Shown here: positions 1 to 6,569 of the stretch, piece after piece | Position numbering within the stretch: position 1 is the first letter of the stretch | How the letters are laid out: each line of letters starts with the position of its first letter | Source of the DNA: Methanosarcinales archaeon | GTDB taxonomy: Archaea; Halobacteriota; Methanosarcinia; Methanosarcinales; Methanogasteraceae | DNA: 12,520 nt | Reading direction: 5' to 3' | Assembly (NCBI GenBank): GCA_003661105.1 | Contig: QMVM01000031.1 | Span: 1-12,520 of the forward strand | Position numbers and translations under genes: made by a program | Notes under the pieces: generated by a model | Told to the model about the DNA's origin: nothing | What the model saw: only the letters and a program-made list of their open reading frames with translations | Database searches by the model: none

Positions 1-2
1 AT

Positions 3-56
3 GCAGTACCTCTTATTGATGGTGGTGTGACGCTCCCGGTACATTATTACCTGTGA
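3..56 (+). CDS. possible 3' end of an unidentified rightward gene
   Basis: Reading the plus strand from base 3 gives 17 sense codons (AVPLIDGGVTLPVHYYL) closed by TGA at 54-56. If real, it is the C-terminus of a gene entering from the left and converging on the NfeD gene, whose stop lies at 120-122. The run is too short to identify and could be chance, since the other frames are also open for short distances. The 63 bases between the two stops show no clear hairpin with a T-tract. Confidence 0.2.
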   Translation, partial: AVPLIDGGVTLPVHYYL

Positions 57-119
57 GCCCCCTTACATGACATCTACGATTCGATGATTCGGTTCCGGGG
101 CTTGCCCGATCCAGCAGGT

Positions 120-1436
120 TTATGCGGGGTCCCCTACTTCCTTTTTCTTCTCGACAATCAGCGTAAGCCCGTCCACATCCCGGATCACCACATCCTCGCC
201 TTTCCGCACCGACTCTGCTGCAGACACCCGCCATATCTCGCCGTGAATATGTATGGTTCCCTCCGGATCGATGTCGGTCTCTGCCCTGACAACCTCTCCG
301 ACCAGTTCCTCTCGCCCAGTCGTCGGTTTCGTAAGCCTCGTCTTCATAACAAAACCGAGACCTGCCACGATGACCACGACAGAGAGGATCACAAGTGTGA
401 AGACTGTGTACCTGAAGTCGCTGATCCATTCAGCCGGCATGAACGGCTCCTGCGGAAACATGATGGCCCCGAGAACTATGCATATCGCGCCGCCGATCGT
501 CAATACTCCGAATGTTGGCGTGAGAACCTCAGCTATGAGCAGTATTATCCCGGCTACTATCAATACCACTCCGAATGTGCTGACCGAGAACATTCCCATG
601 CCGTACAGCGCAAGTATCATCGCTATCGCGCCGATCATCTCAGGAACGTACGTTCCTGGAGCTTTGAGACCGTAGATGATTCCATAGAGCCCGATTAAGA
701 AGAGTACGAACGCGATCTGAGGGTTGCTCAGTAAGGTGACTATCGATGCCGCAAACCGCGGCTGCTGCGTGATGAAGATCGCATCTTTAGTATGAAGTGT
801 CACTGATTCCTTGCTCACGTTCACGGTTCTCTCATTGATGGCAGCGGCAAGATCGTACCTGCCTGATGCGACCACATCGATCACATCCTGCTCCAGCGCT
901 TCCTCCGCAGTCAGTGATAGTCCTTCTGTCACGAACTTCTCCGCGACCTTTGTAGATCGGTTCCGGTTCTCCGCAATTCCACGTATCCTGGCTGCATACG
1001 CATTGACAGTCTTGTTCTCAACCGGCGTCGTGCCTGTTGGTGTTATCGCAATCGGTGTTGCAGCTCCAGTGGCTGTACCGGGAGCCATTGCGGCGATATG
1101 CCCTGAAAGAAGGATGAATGCACCGGCAGAGAACGCCCGCTCACCCTGCGGCACAAACGTGATCACAGGCACCTGCGAACGCTCGATCTTTGATACGATC
1201 CCCTCCATCGAATCCACAAGCCCGCCAGGTGTGTTTATTTCGATCAGCACCGCGGCAGCGCCGATATCAGTTGCGTGATCGATGCCGCGGGTGATCTCCA
1301 TCTCAGTGCCTGCTGTGATCATGTCGTTCACCTCGATAACATAGATCACTGGCTCTGACGCGCCACCTACTGGCGCTATGAGGGCGAGCGACATCGTCAG
1401 CAGCAGGAGCGTTAGAAGGACTGGGATATGTTTCAT
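120..1436 (-). CDS. nfeD: NfeD/ClpP-class membrane-bound serine protease (stomatin-specific type)
   Basis: A 438-residue protein of the long NfeD class (PH1510-like). Residues 5-25 form a signal/membrane helix. Residues 30-205 are a ClpP-fold protease domain with the serine in the RAFSAG motif (Ser103) and a lysine in PVENKTVN (Lys142); this matches the Ser-Lys dyad and spacing known for Pyrococcus PH1510. The motif MAPGTATGAATPI (117-129) lines the active site. About five hydrophobic segments follow (roughly 232-365), then a soluble NfeD OB-fold domain (about 372-434). Known members cleave the hydrophobic C-terminus of the partner stomatin, and the gene directly follows a slipin gene in the same direction with a 28-base gap, so the two are probably an operon. 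I chose ATG 1436 because it opens directly on the signal peptide. A TTG at 1490 would add 18 polar residues and overlap the slipin gene. The ribosome site before ATG 1436 is weak. Confidence 0.93.
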   Translation of the reverse strand: MKHIPVLLTLLLLTMSLALIAPVGGASEPVIYVIEVNDMITAGTEMEITRGIDHATDIGAAAVLIEINTPGGLVDSMEGIVSKIERSQVPVITFVPQGERAFSAGAFILLSGHIAAMAPGTATGAATPIAITPTGTTPVENKTVNAYAARIRGIAENRNRSTKVAEKFVTEGLSLTAEEALEQDVIDVVASGRYDLAAAINERTVNVSKESVTLHTKDAIFITQQPRFAASIVTLLSNPQIAFVLFLIGLYGIIYGLKAPGTYVPEMIGAIAMILALYGMGMFSVSTFGVVLIVAGIILLIAEVLTPTFGVLTIGGAICIVLGAIMFPQEPFMPAEWISDFRYTVFTLVILSVVVIVAGLGFVMKTRLTKPTTGREELVGEVVRAETDIDPEGTIHIHGEIWRVSAAESVRKGEDVVIRDVDGLTLIVEKKKEVGDPA

Positions 1437-1464
1437 CTCAATCCCACTTTCCCCCCATATCTCT

Positions 1465-2217
1465 TTACTTATTCTCTTTATTGAGTCCAAGTGCTCCCAT
1501 AATTTCTATAGGCAGCGGAATCACAACCGTCGTCGCCTTCTCCTCGGTCGCATCCTTGATCGTCTGGAGCGTCCTGATGTAAAGTGCTCCCGGTTGTTCG
1601 TTCAGCACCCTTGCAGCATCTGCCAGTTTGATTGATGCCTGCATCTCTCCTTCTGCGTTGATGATTCGTGCACGCCTGTTCCTCTCTGCCTCTGCCTGCG
1701 AAGCCATCGCACGCTGCATCGACTCTGGCAGTTCGACATCCTTGATCTCTACAGCCGAGACCTTGATCCCCCATGGGTCGGTCGCATCATCGATGATCTC
1801 CTGCAGCTGTTTGTTGATCTTATCCCGCTCCGAAAGAACCGCATCAAGTTCCACCTGCCCGACAACACCCCGAAGCGTCGTGAGCGCCATCTGAGCGGTT
1901 GCTGTCGGATAGTGCTCAACCTGAACGACTGCTTTGCTTGGATCCATCACCCGGTAGTACACCACAGCATTCACCCGTGCGGTCACGTTATCCCTTGTGA
2001 TAACCTCCTGCGGCGGGATATCAAGCACGACCGTCCTGAGATCAATCTTCTTCATCGTCTCGAGTATGGGGATTACGAAGAAGAGTCCTGGTCCTCTTGC
2101 ACCGACAAGCCTCCCGAGACGGAATATCACGCCGCGCTCATACTCCTGAACGATCTTTACAGCGCTTGCAAGCACAAACAGCACTACAATTACTATTGGT
2201 ATTACATATTGTTCCAT
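1465..2217 (-). CDS. slipin / prokaryotic stomatin (SPFH/Band 7 membrane protein)
   Basis: A 250-residue SPFH-domain protein. One N-terminal membrane helix (residues 5-20) is followed by the Band 7 domain, with typical YERGVIFRLGRL (26-37) and GPGLFFVIP (42-50) motifs and DIPPQEVITRDNV (66-78). An Ala/Glu/Arg-rich helix (about 165-205) should form the oligomerising coiled coil. Slipins form large membrane-bound rings that organise membrane microdomains. The C-terminus carries a hydrophobic stretch VVIPLPIEI (231-239), closely like the segment of PH1511 that PH1510 protease cuts, and that protease gene lies immediately downstream. ATG 2217 was chosen because GGTGAT (2226-2221), a good match to the archaeal anti-Shine-Dalgarno sequence, sits just before it. 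The TTG four codons upstream would place that site inside the gene. Confidence 0.94.
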   Translation of the reverse strand: MEQYVIPIVIVVLFVLASAVKIVQEYERGVIFRLGRLVGARGPGLFFVIPILETMKKIDLRTVVLDIPPQEVITRDNVTARVNAVVYYRVMDPSKAVVQVEHYPTATAQMALTTLRGVVGQVELDAVLSERDKINKQLQEIIDDATDPWGIKVSAVEIKDVELPESMQRAMASQAEAERNRRARIINAEGEMQASIKLADAARVLNEQPGALYIRTLQTIKDATEEKATTVVIPLPIEIMGALGLNKENK

Positions 2218-2250
2218 AATATCACCCAATAAAAAAATGGATTTTGTGGC

Positions 2251-2256
2251 TTATAA
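2251..2256 (-). promoter_or_regulatory. probable TATA box of the slipin-nfeD operon
   Basis: The minus strand reads TTATAA here, about 36 bases before the slipin ATG at 2217. A start site some 27 bases downstream would leave a leader of about nine bases that just contains the GGTGAT ribosome site at 2226-2221. This is inferred from position only. The stronger TATATAT at 2295-2302 could also serve this direction with a longer leader. Confidence 0.4.
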
Positions 2257-2282
2257 GGATTTGTGAATGATAACTCACTCGC

Positions 2283-2333
2283 AAAAACTTTTTGATATAT
2301 ATGAAATACATGAAATTACCATATAAAAAGGAG
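2283..2333 (+). promoter_or_regulatory. promoter and ribosome binding site of the prephenate dehydrogenase gene
   Basis: An A-rich BRE-like stretch (2283-2287) and TATA box ATATATAT (2295-2302) predict a transcript start near 2325. A Shine-Dalgarno AAGGAG at 2328-2333 ends five bases before the ATG at 2339, which fixes that start codon. The leader would be only about 14 bases. Confidence 0.6.
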
Positions 2334-2338
2334 TACCC

Positions 2339-3637
2339 ATGAAGATCCTGATCATCGGCGGCACAGGCGAACTCGGGCAGTGGTTTACGAGATTCTTCCA
2401 GCACCTCCATCATACGGTTGCGGTCTGGGGCAAAAGCGGCAAGGTTGAGGTCGCTTACGCGTTGGGTGCTATGTATGCCCACGATCTGGATGCAGCGATC
2501 CATGAGAGCGATATCGTTGTGATCTCGGTTCCTATCGACGTAACAGTGGATACGATCGAAGAAATTGCGCCGAAGATGAGTCGCGGGAGTCTTCTTATGG
2601 ATATGACCTCGATAAAGAAGATGCCGCTTGCTGCGATGGAGAAGTGTGCCCCGAATGGCGTTGAGGTGATCGGGACGCATCCGATGTTCGGTCCGAGTAT
2701 CCCTGCTATCCGCGGACAGACTGTGATGATTACGCCGTCAAACAGATGCGAACGGTGGCTTCCGGTCTTGACCGATCTCTTCGAGCGCGAGGGTGCAAAC
2801 GTCGAGATCGTTGATGCCGACACGCACGACCGGGTCATGGCAGTGGTGCAGGGGCTCACGCATTTCGCATACTTAAGCATCGGATCCACACTTCGGAGCC
2901 TTGACTTCGAGGTCTCCCTGTCAAGAAGGTTCATGAGCCCGGTTTACGAGATCATGCTCGATTTCGTCGGGCGGATACTCGGTCAGAACCCGCACCTGTA
3001 CGCGATGATCCAGATGAACAATTCCCGGATCGCGGAGGTGCATGAGGCGTTCATCGCAGAGTGTACAGGGCTTTCGGAGATAGTAAGAAAAGGATCTGCG
3101 GACGATTTCACAGATCTGATGACGAATGCGGCATCTCACTTCGGGGATACGGAATCTGCTCTGAGACGGTCTGATAAACTGATCAATACGAAGATCACAG
3201 AGTTTGAGGAACTGGTCAAGTCTATAGGATGCGAGAGCGGCGTGTTACACCTTCATTCAGGGGTCCTACATATAGGCGTCATCACAAAAGTCGCTCCGAG
3301 AACCATTGTCATGGAAGAGGGGCGGAGATCTGTTGAACTAAAGATCGAAAACATAAGACTGCTCAGCCGGGCAGAGTTACAGGACTGGAAACTTGAAAAT
3401 TTGCGCAGGTTTACGCGGGATATCTCAGTCATACTGCCGGACCGCGCAGACCCCTCTGTGATCTGTGACGTGATATCGAGATGCGATGGCGCGGTACGTG
3501 CGGATGTCATCGACCGGTACGAGCCAAGACGGAGCGCAACGTTCCGGATCGAGATTCTTGGCGATTGTGATCCGGATAGTGTCGATGGCGGGATTGAGGC
3601 GGTTCTTTCAGGTATCGGGTGTGTGCGGAGGGGATAG
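2339..3637 (+). CDS. tyrA: prephenate dehydrogenase with C-terminal FDX-ACB-like extension
   Basis: A 432-residue protein that would oxidatively decarboxylate prephenate to 4-hydroxyphenylpyruvate in tyrosine synthesis. Residues 1-135 are a Rossmann NAD(P)-binding domain with the glycine motif IGGTGELG (6-13); proline in place of charged residues after strand 4 (SVPIDVTVD, 63-71) is typical of the family. The substrate motif GTHPMFGPS (112-120) and QGLTHFAY (171-178) begin the helical dimerisation domain (about 170-295). The protein is longer than a basic TyrA: residues 301-345 resemble a small beta domain, and residues 358-430 have the pattern of a ferredoxin-fold anticodon-binding (FDX-ACB) domain, beginning FTRDISVILP. 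The last match is by eye and less sure than the dehydrogenase call. The start is supported by AAGGAG five bases upstream. No other aromatic-pathway genes are adjacent. Confidence 0.9.
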   Translation: MKILIIGGTGELGQWFTRFFQHLHHTVAVWGKSGKVEVAYALGAMYAHDLDAAIHESDIVVISVPIDVTVDTIEEIAPKMSRGSLLMDMTSIKKMPLAAMEKCAPNGVEVIGTHPMFGPSIPAIRGQTVMITPSNRCERWLPVLTDLFEREGANVEIVDADTHDRVMAVVQGLTHFAYLSIGSTLRSLDFEVSLSRRFMSPVYEIMLDFVGRILGQNPHLYAMIQMNNSRIAEVHEAFIAECTGLSEIVRKGSADDFTDLMTNAASHFGDTESALRRSDKLINTKITEFEELVKSIGCESGVLHLHSGVLHIGVITKVAPRTIVMEEGRRSVELKIENIRLLSRAELQDWKLENLRRFTRDISVILPDRADPSVICDVISRCDGAVRADVIDRYEPRRSATFRIEILGDCDPDSVDGGIEAVLSGIGCVRRG

Positions 3638-3719
3638 TCTGTAAGATGCGCAGTCCCGGAACCGGAACGTCCGGCACCCATTTCCCAAATAGTACCCAAA
3701 AACTTGCTCTCACTCAGAG

Positions 3720-3753
3720 AAAAAAGTATCGCAGCCCGGAGGTGTGGGCTGCG
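3720..3753 (-). terminator. hairpin plus T-tract, likely terminator for leftward transcription
   Basis: CGCAGCCC (3730-3737) and GGGCTGCG (3746-3753) are perfect 8-base inverted repeats around an 8-base loop. Reading leftward, the hairpin is followed within a few bases by six T residues (complement of A at 3720-3725). This would end transcripts coming from the DUF1464 gene, about 185 bases past its stop. On the plus strand no T-tract follows the hairpin. Confidence 0.55.
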
Positions 3754-3868
3754 TCCACGTTTATATGACCCCAGTACAAAACCCACGCGAACGGATTTCT
3801 TAGAAAGACTTACGGTAAAAGATGTATTGGGGTGACATTGCCATATACGTCGTTGTGGCATGAATACT

Positions 3869-3887
3869 ATAACAGTGTCACTATTAT
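3869..3887. repeat. 19-base near-perfect palindrome
   Basis: ATAACAGTGTCACTATTAT is an inverted repeat centred on T3878, with one mismatched pair (C3873/A3883) in nine. It lies about 50 bases past the end of the DUF1464 gene in convergent intergenic DNA. It could be a protein-binding site or a weak RNA hairpin; there is no adjacent T-run that would make it a clear terminator. Confidence 0.45.
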
Positions 3888-3938
3888 GCTATGATCGTAC
3901 TACTGCTTGACTGCTAATGAAATGGCAAGAATTCCAGA

Positions 3939-4973
3939 TCACCCCTCCGAAATCGGCGGTACATAATCAAGAACCGTACCATGCGCCTCTTTAATCCTCA
4001 TCGTCGTAACGATACCCGCATACCGTCCATGCAAAAGCCCATCTGCCATCACCGCGCCACCCTGTGCGGATTCTTTCGCGATTTTAGCACTGGAAAATCC
4101 TTTTAACGATCGAACGGGGGCAACTGCATCCAACCGTTCCATCAACTCGTCCCTAATTTCCGGAATCCTGGATAGTCTGCCTGACATCAACACTTCTTCC
4201 GGCGTCAGAGCCGCCGTGAGTGCGAGAACGTTCTTGACCGCGCCTTCGATAAGCGCGCTACGTGCATCATCGTGCATGACAAGGTCCTCTGGCGCAATCT
4301 CGCCTCCGGATAAGAAGCGCGCACCCCGGCTGATCATGAACTTTTTTCCGAACCTGTCGAGGAGATATGCAAGTTCGCCGTCGATCGCACCCATCGAAAG
4401 AAATCCGATGCCACCACTGCTTCCGCCGATGCCGTCCACAACCCTTCCGGAATCGACAGCGATGGCGGCGGTATGTGCGAATCCGACCTCCAGCAGTATA
4501 AACGAGGTCCGGTCATAGTCGATGCCCGAGCTTACCGCCTGATCCCGCACTGCAAGCGCGCACGAACACAACTTATCAGGAGTGCCCATGTCGATCCGGT
4601 TGACCTTTCGATATGCGGGAACCGTTGGCAGATGTATGACCCCGGGGATTACATATACCGGCAGATTATGCTCTTTTAACGTCTCGATGAACCTGCGCAT
4701 CCCGAGTATCGATGTGTTATCGTCACTCCTGCGAAGCGACATCAGGAAAATGTCGCGCCGCGTTACAGCAGAGATTTTTTTGAGAGGGATCCCGTACCCC
4801 GAGGGTCCAATGATAAGTTCTGGCTTGCTAGCTTTTAGCAGATCGATGACCGATTCAGGGTCGGATGCGATATCCTTCGTTGGTATAGATAGATCGAGGG
4901 TAACCTTCTCGCCGTCCAGTCCAAAGAAGTCGAAACTCTTTGTGCCCGGATCGATTCCGATGACGCATGCCAT
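3939..4973 (-). CDS. DUF1464 family protein (ASKHA-fold predicted kinase)
   Basis: A 344-residue protein matching the archaeal DUF1464 family, whose usual length is about 350. The N-terminal GIDPGTKSFDFF (6-17) is the phosphate-1 loop of the acetate kinase/sugar kinase/Hsp70 (ASKHA) fold. A second nucleotide-binding segment lies near LLEVGFAHTAAIAVDSGRVV (about 161-180), followed by a glycine-serine loop GIGGSSGGIGF. Members have been labelled predicted butyrate kinases from fold similarity; I know of no confirmed substrate, so I do not assign one. There is no Shine-Dalgarno before the ATG. A TATA box is centred 27.5 bases upstream, so the messenger is probably leaderless. The gene is transcribed divergently from comE through a shared symmetric promoter, which hints at equal expression of the two. 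Confidence 0.85.
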   Translation of the reverse strand: MACVIGIDPGTKSFDFFGLDGEKVTLDLSIPTKDIASDPESVIDLLKASKPELIIGPSGYGIPLKKISAVTRRDIFLMSLRRSDDNTSILGMRRFIETLKEHNLPVYVIPGVIHLPTVPAYRKVNRIDMGTPDKLCSCALAVRDQAVSSGIDYDRTSFILLEVGFAHTAAIAVDSGRVVDGIGGSSGGIGFLSMGAIDGELAYLLDRFGKKFMISRGARFLSGGEIAPEDLVMHDDARSALIEGAVKNVLALTAALTPEEVLMSGRLSRIPEIRDELMERLDAVAPVRSLKGFSSAKIAKESAQGGAVMADGLLHGRYAGIVTTMRIKEAHGTVLDYVPPISEG

Positions 4974-4996
4974 AATGTTGGGATGGCTGCCCTGAC

Positions 4997-5011
4997 GTAT
5001 AAACTTTATAC
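4997..5011. promoter_or_regulatory. palindromic bidirectional promoter for the DUF1464 gene and comE
   Basis: GTATAAACTTTATAC is a perfect 15-base palindrome centred on C5004. Each arm is a TATA box reading TTTATA on its own strand: 5005-5010 rightward and 4998-5003 leftward. The A of the comE ATG (5035) and of the DUF1464 ATG (4973) are each exactly 31 bases from the centre, and each lies about 27.5 bases from its TATA box centre. That is the normal archaeal TATA-to-start distance, so both transcripts should begin at their start codons. Neither gene has a Shine-Dalgarno site, as expected for leaderless messengers. Confidence 0.75.
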
Positions 5012-5034
5012 CCTGAAACCGTTGATAACATCAG

Positions 5035-5577
5035 ATGAAGCGCATATCTGCAATCGAGGCAATCGCGGGGGAACTGACAGATGAGCTTGTGATCTGCAAT
5101 CTCGGTTACCCGAGCAGGGAACTGTATGCGCTGAAGGATAAGGTGACTCATTTTTACATGCTAGGTTCGATGGGGCTTGCATCATCGATCGGGCTTGGGC
5201 TGGCGATGGCAGAGCCGCAGAAGGTCGTGGTCCTCGATGGCGACGGCTCGCTCCTGATGAACTTAGGCTCGCTTGCGACCATCGCAAACCATGCGCCCGA
5301 GAATTATCTGCTCGTCGTTCTCGATAACCAGTGCTATGGCTCGACCGGATGCCAGTTGACCGCCACATCATGCGCGGCTGATCTGGCAGCGATCGCAACT
5401 GGCGCAGGGGTGCGTGATGTGCGGAGAGCAGGAACGATTTCGGAGGTGCGATCTGGCGTGCATGGCGCAGGAGTGCTCGTGGTAACGGTCGATTCCGGGA
5501 ATGCTGATGTGCCGATTATTGACATGGAGCCGGTGGAGATCAAGAGGAGATTTATGCGCGGGATAGCTGGGGTTTGA
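5035..5577 (+). CDS. comE: sulfopyruvate decarboxylase, beta subunit (coenzyme M biosynthesis)
   Basis: A 180-residue thiamine-diphosphate-binding subunit. With ComD it decarboxylates sulfopyruvate to sulfoacetaldehyde, a step in coenzyme M synthesis. The cofactor motif is VVLDGDGSLLMN (65-76) with the closing VVLDNQCYGSTG (94-105), as in the pyrimidine-to-phosphate half of ThDP enzymes. The end SGNADVPIIDMEPVEIKRRF (154-173) is characteristic of ComE. The length agrees with a split beta subunit (about 180-190). The related phosphonopyruvate decarboxylase is the main alternative. comD is not in this window, although the two genes are adjacent in Methanocaldococcus. The start is leaderless: the ATG follows a TATA box by about 27 bases with no ribosome site. 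A decayed second copy of its C-terminus lies at 8620-8746. Confidence 0.9.
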   Translation: MKRISAIEAIAGELTDELVICNLGYPSRELYALKDKVTHFYMLGSMGLASSIGLGLAMAEPQKVVVLDGDGSLLMNLGSLATIANHAPENYLLVVLDNQCYGSTGCQLTATSCAADLAAIATGAGVRDVRRAGTISEVRSGVHGAGVLVVTVDSGNADVPIIDMEPVEIKRRFMRGIAGV

Positions 5578-5885
5578 GATGGCGCCGGAACGAGATGGCA
5601 ACCTGCTCAGGGGCGATTTTATGTTGCATATGTTGATGCATCTTGCATGAGATATCGGCATATCAGGGATGAATATGGAATGTGGGGCAGAGGTAAAGGC
5701 AAACTGGGTGCGAAAACGGTTGTGTAGGCTCCGGACTTAAGTATGGGGTTTGGTGACGGCATGCGATTAAGCGAATTGTGCATCCTCTTCACTCCAGAAT
5801 TGCAGACATGAATTACAGGTTTTGATCCTGCATCTAACGTTTTATTACACCGTCTGCTATCCTCTAAAAATGTCAATACCAAGAC
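5578..5885. other. non-coding or decayed stretch between comE and the TetR cassette
   Basis: No intact gene is visible. A short perfect inverted repeat GATAT-cggc-ATATC (5651-5664) could fold but has no T-tract. One plus-strand frame reads 25 codons from 5650 to a TAG at 5725, then 27 more codons from 5728 to a TGA at 5809 (APDLSMGFGDGMRLSEL and onward). It looks protein-like and may be the tail of a mobile-element gene with an internal stop, but I cannot name a family. Base composition shifts toward A/T from about 5840 on. Confidence 0.4.
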
Positions 5886-5894
5886 TTTAAATAT
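5886..5894 (+). promoter_or_regulatory. TATA box of the tetR-ABC operon
   Basis: TTTAAATAT predicts a transcript start near 5916, inside the tandem operators that begin at its right edge. The resulting leader to the GTG at 5961 is about 45 bases and contains GATGAT (5952-5957), a partial ribosome binding site. Confidence 0.6.
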
Positions 5895-5923
5895 GACTAG
5901 GGTCATGTATGACTATGGTCATA
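5893..5923. promoter_or_regulatory. two tandem palindromic operators, probable TetR binding sites
   Basis: ATGAC-tagg-GTCAT (5893-5906) and TATGAC-tatg-GTCATA (5908-5923) are two perfect inverted repeats of the same arm with four-base spacers. Their centres (5899.5 and 5915.5) are 16 bases apart. They start at the edge of the TATA box and cover the expected transcript start, so a bound dimer should block the promoter. The facing inner arms, GTCAT-gt-ATGAC, make a third palindrome. The closest candidate ligand is the TetR protein encoded 38 bases downstream, giving autoregulation of the whole exporter operon. Confidence 0.7.
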
Positions 5924-5960
5924 GTAAACTGCAATAACTATCAATTTAGAAGATGATAAC

Positions 5961-6569
5961 GTGTCTCTGCGTGAGAAAAAGAAAATAGAAACAAAAAGTA
6001 GGATTTTTGAGGTATCGGGAAGATTATTTAAAGAAAAGGGATTTGAAAATACGACTGTTGATGAGATTACAAAGGAAGCAGGGATAGCTAAAGGTACATT
6101 TTTCAATTATTTCCCGACTAAAGAGGCGCTCCTCATGTACTTCGGAGAACAAAAGGATGAGTTAATTTATAATCTGATTGAAAATGAAACGAAAAGAGAT
6201 GCTCCTACAAAGGAAAAGATAAAGAATTTTCTGGTCCATCTGGCAGAAAGCTATGAAAAGGATAAAGAACTTACAAAGCTGTTAATTTTTGAATACAGGC
6301 GATATATAGGATATTCTGGTTTGAGGCCAGGTGAAGATAAAAGTAGAAGCCACCGCCTTAGTACGATTCTACACGATTTACTTAAAGTTGGTGTAGAAAA
6401 TGGGGAAGTAAGTAATGACATAAAACTTACGAAAGCAGCTGAAGTTCTAACTGCTGTCTATTTTCATTCACTGATAACATGGTTGAAATCAGAGACTGCT
6501 TTCTCTTTTTCAAAGGACCTATCCGGAAAGATAGATATGCTATTCGAAGGTATCGGAGATCGAATGTAA
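5961..6569 (+). CDS. TetR/AcrR family transcriptional repressor
   Basis: A 202-residue regulator of normal TetR length. The N-terminal domain (about 10-58) carries the family's helix-turn-helix, with TTVDEITKEAGIAKGTFFNYF (31-51; recognition helix around GTFFNYF) and the preceding GRLFKEKGFENTT. The all-helical remainder (60-202) is the ligand-binding and dimerisation domain, too variable to name the ligand. It starts with GTG; no in-frame ATG lies between the upstream stop at 5925 and this codon. It is the first gene of an operon, its stop overlapping the next ATG by one base (taATG), and the promoter carries two palindromic operators, so autorepression relieved by an exported compound is likely. 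Codons rich in AAA, GAA and ATA set this gene apart from the GC-richer comE, which suggests acquisition by transfer. Confidence 0.92.
   Translation: MSLREKKKIETKSRIFEVSGRLFKEKGFENTTVDEITKEAGIAKGTFFNYFPTKEALLMYFGEQKDELIYNLIENETKRDAPTKEKIKNFLVHLAESYEKDKELTKLLIFEYRRYIGYSGLRPGEDKSRSHRLSTILHDLLKVGVENGEVSNDIKLTKAAEVLTAVYFHSLITWLKSETAFSFSKDLSGKIDMLFEGIGDRM

Larger units (their letters stand above)
3638..3938. other. convergent intergenic region between tyrA and the DUF1464 gene
   Basis: About 300 bases separate two converging stops. I see no convincing gene. The stretch holds a strong hairpin (3730-3753) with a T-tract on the minus strand, a 19-base near-palindrome (3869-3887), a short inverted repeat TGCCA/TGGCA (3840-3860 region), and a TATA-like TTTATATG on the plus strand near 3760. 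A TTG- or GTG-started open stretch of about 20 codons ends at the TGA near 3891, but nothing supports its translation. A small RNA here is possible but unproven. Confidence 0.5.

Noticed and set aside
84..698. Rightward open frame of 204 codons opposite the NfeD gene
   Set aside because: It is antisense to a clear membrane protease with catalytic motifs. The translation is rich in His, Arg and Tyr with no domain pattern, typical of a shadow frame.
1465..1490. TTG start at 1490 for the NfeD protease
   Set aside because: It would add a charged segment before the signal peptide and overlap the slipin gene, whereas ATG 1436 starts directly at the signal helix.
3253..3861. Leftward open frame of 202 codons across the end of tyrA and the intergenic region
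   Set aside because: It lies mostly antisense to the well-supported tyrA gene, has no recognisable motif, and its composition follows from the codon bias of the opposite strand.
3832..3893. Small plus-strand open frame after GGGGTGACATTG in the convergent intergenic region
   Set aside because: It has about 20 codons, no ATG, no identifiable promoter at the right distance and no recognisable sequence.
5651..5664. GATAT-cggc-ATATC inverted repeat as terminator of comE
   Set aside because: The stem is short and A/T-rich and no T-tract follows on the plus strand.
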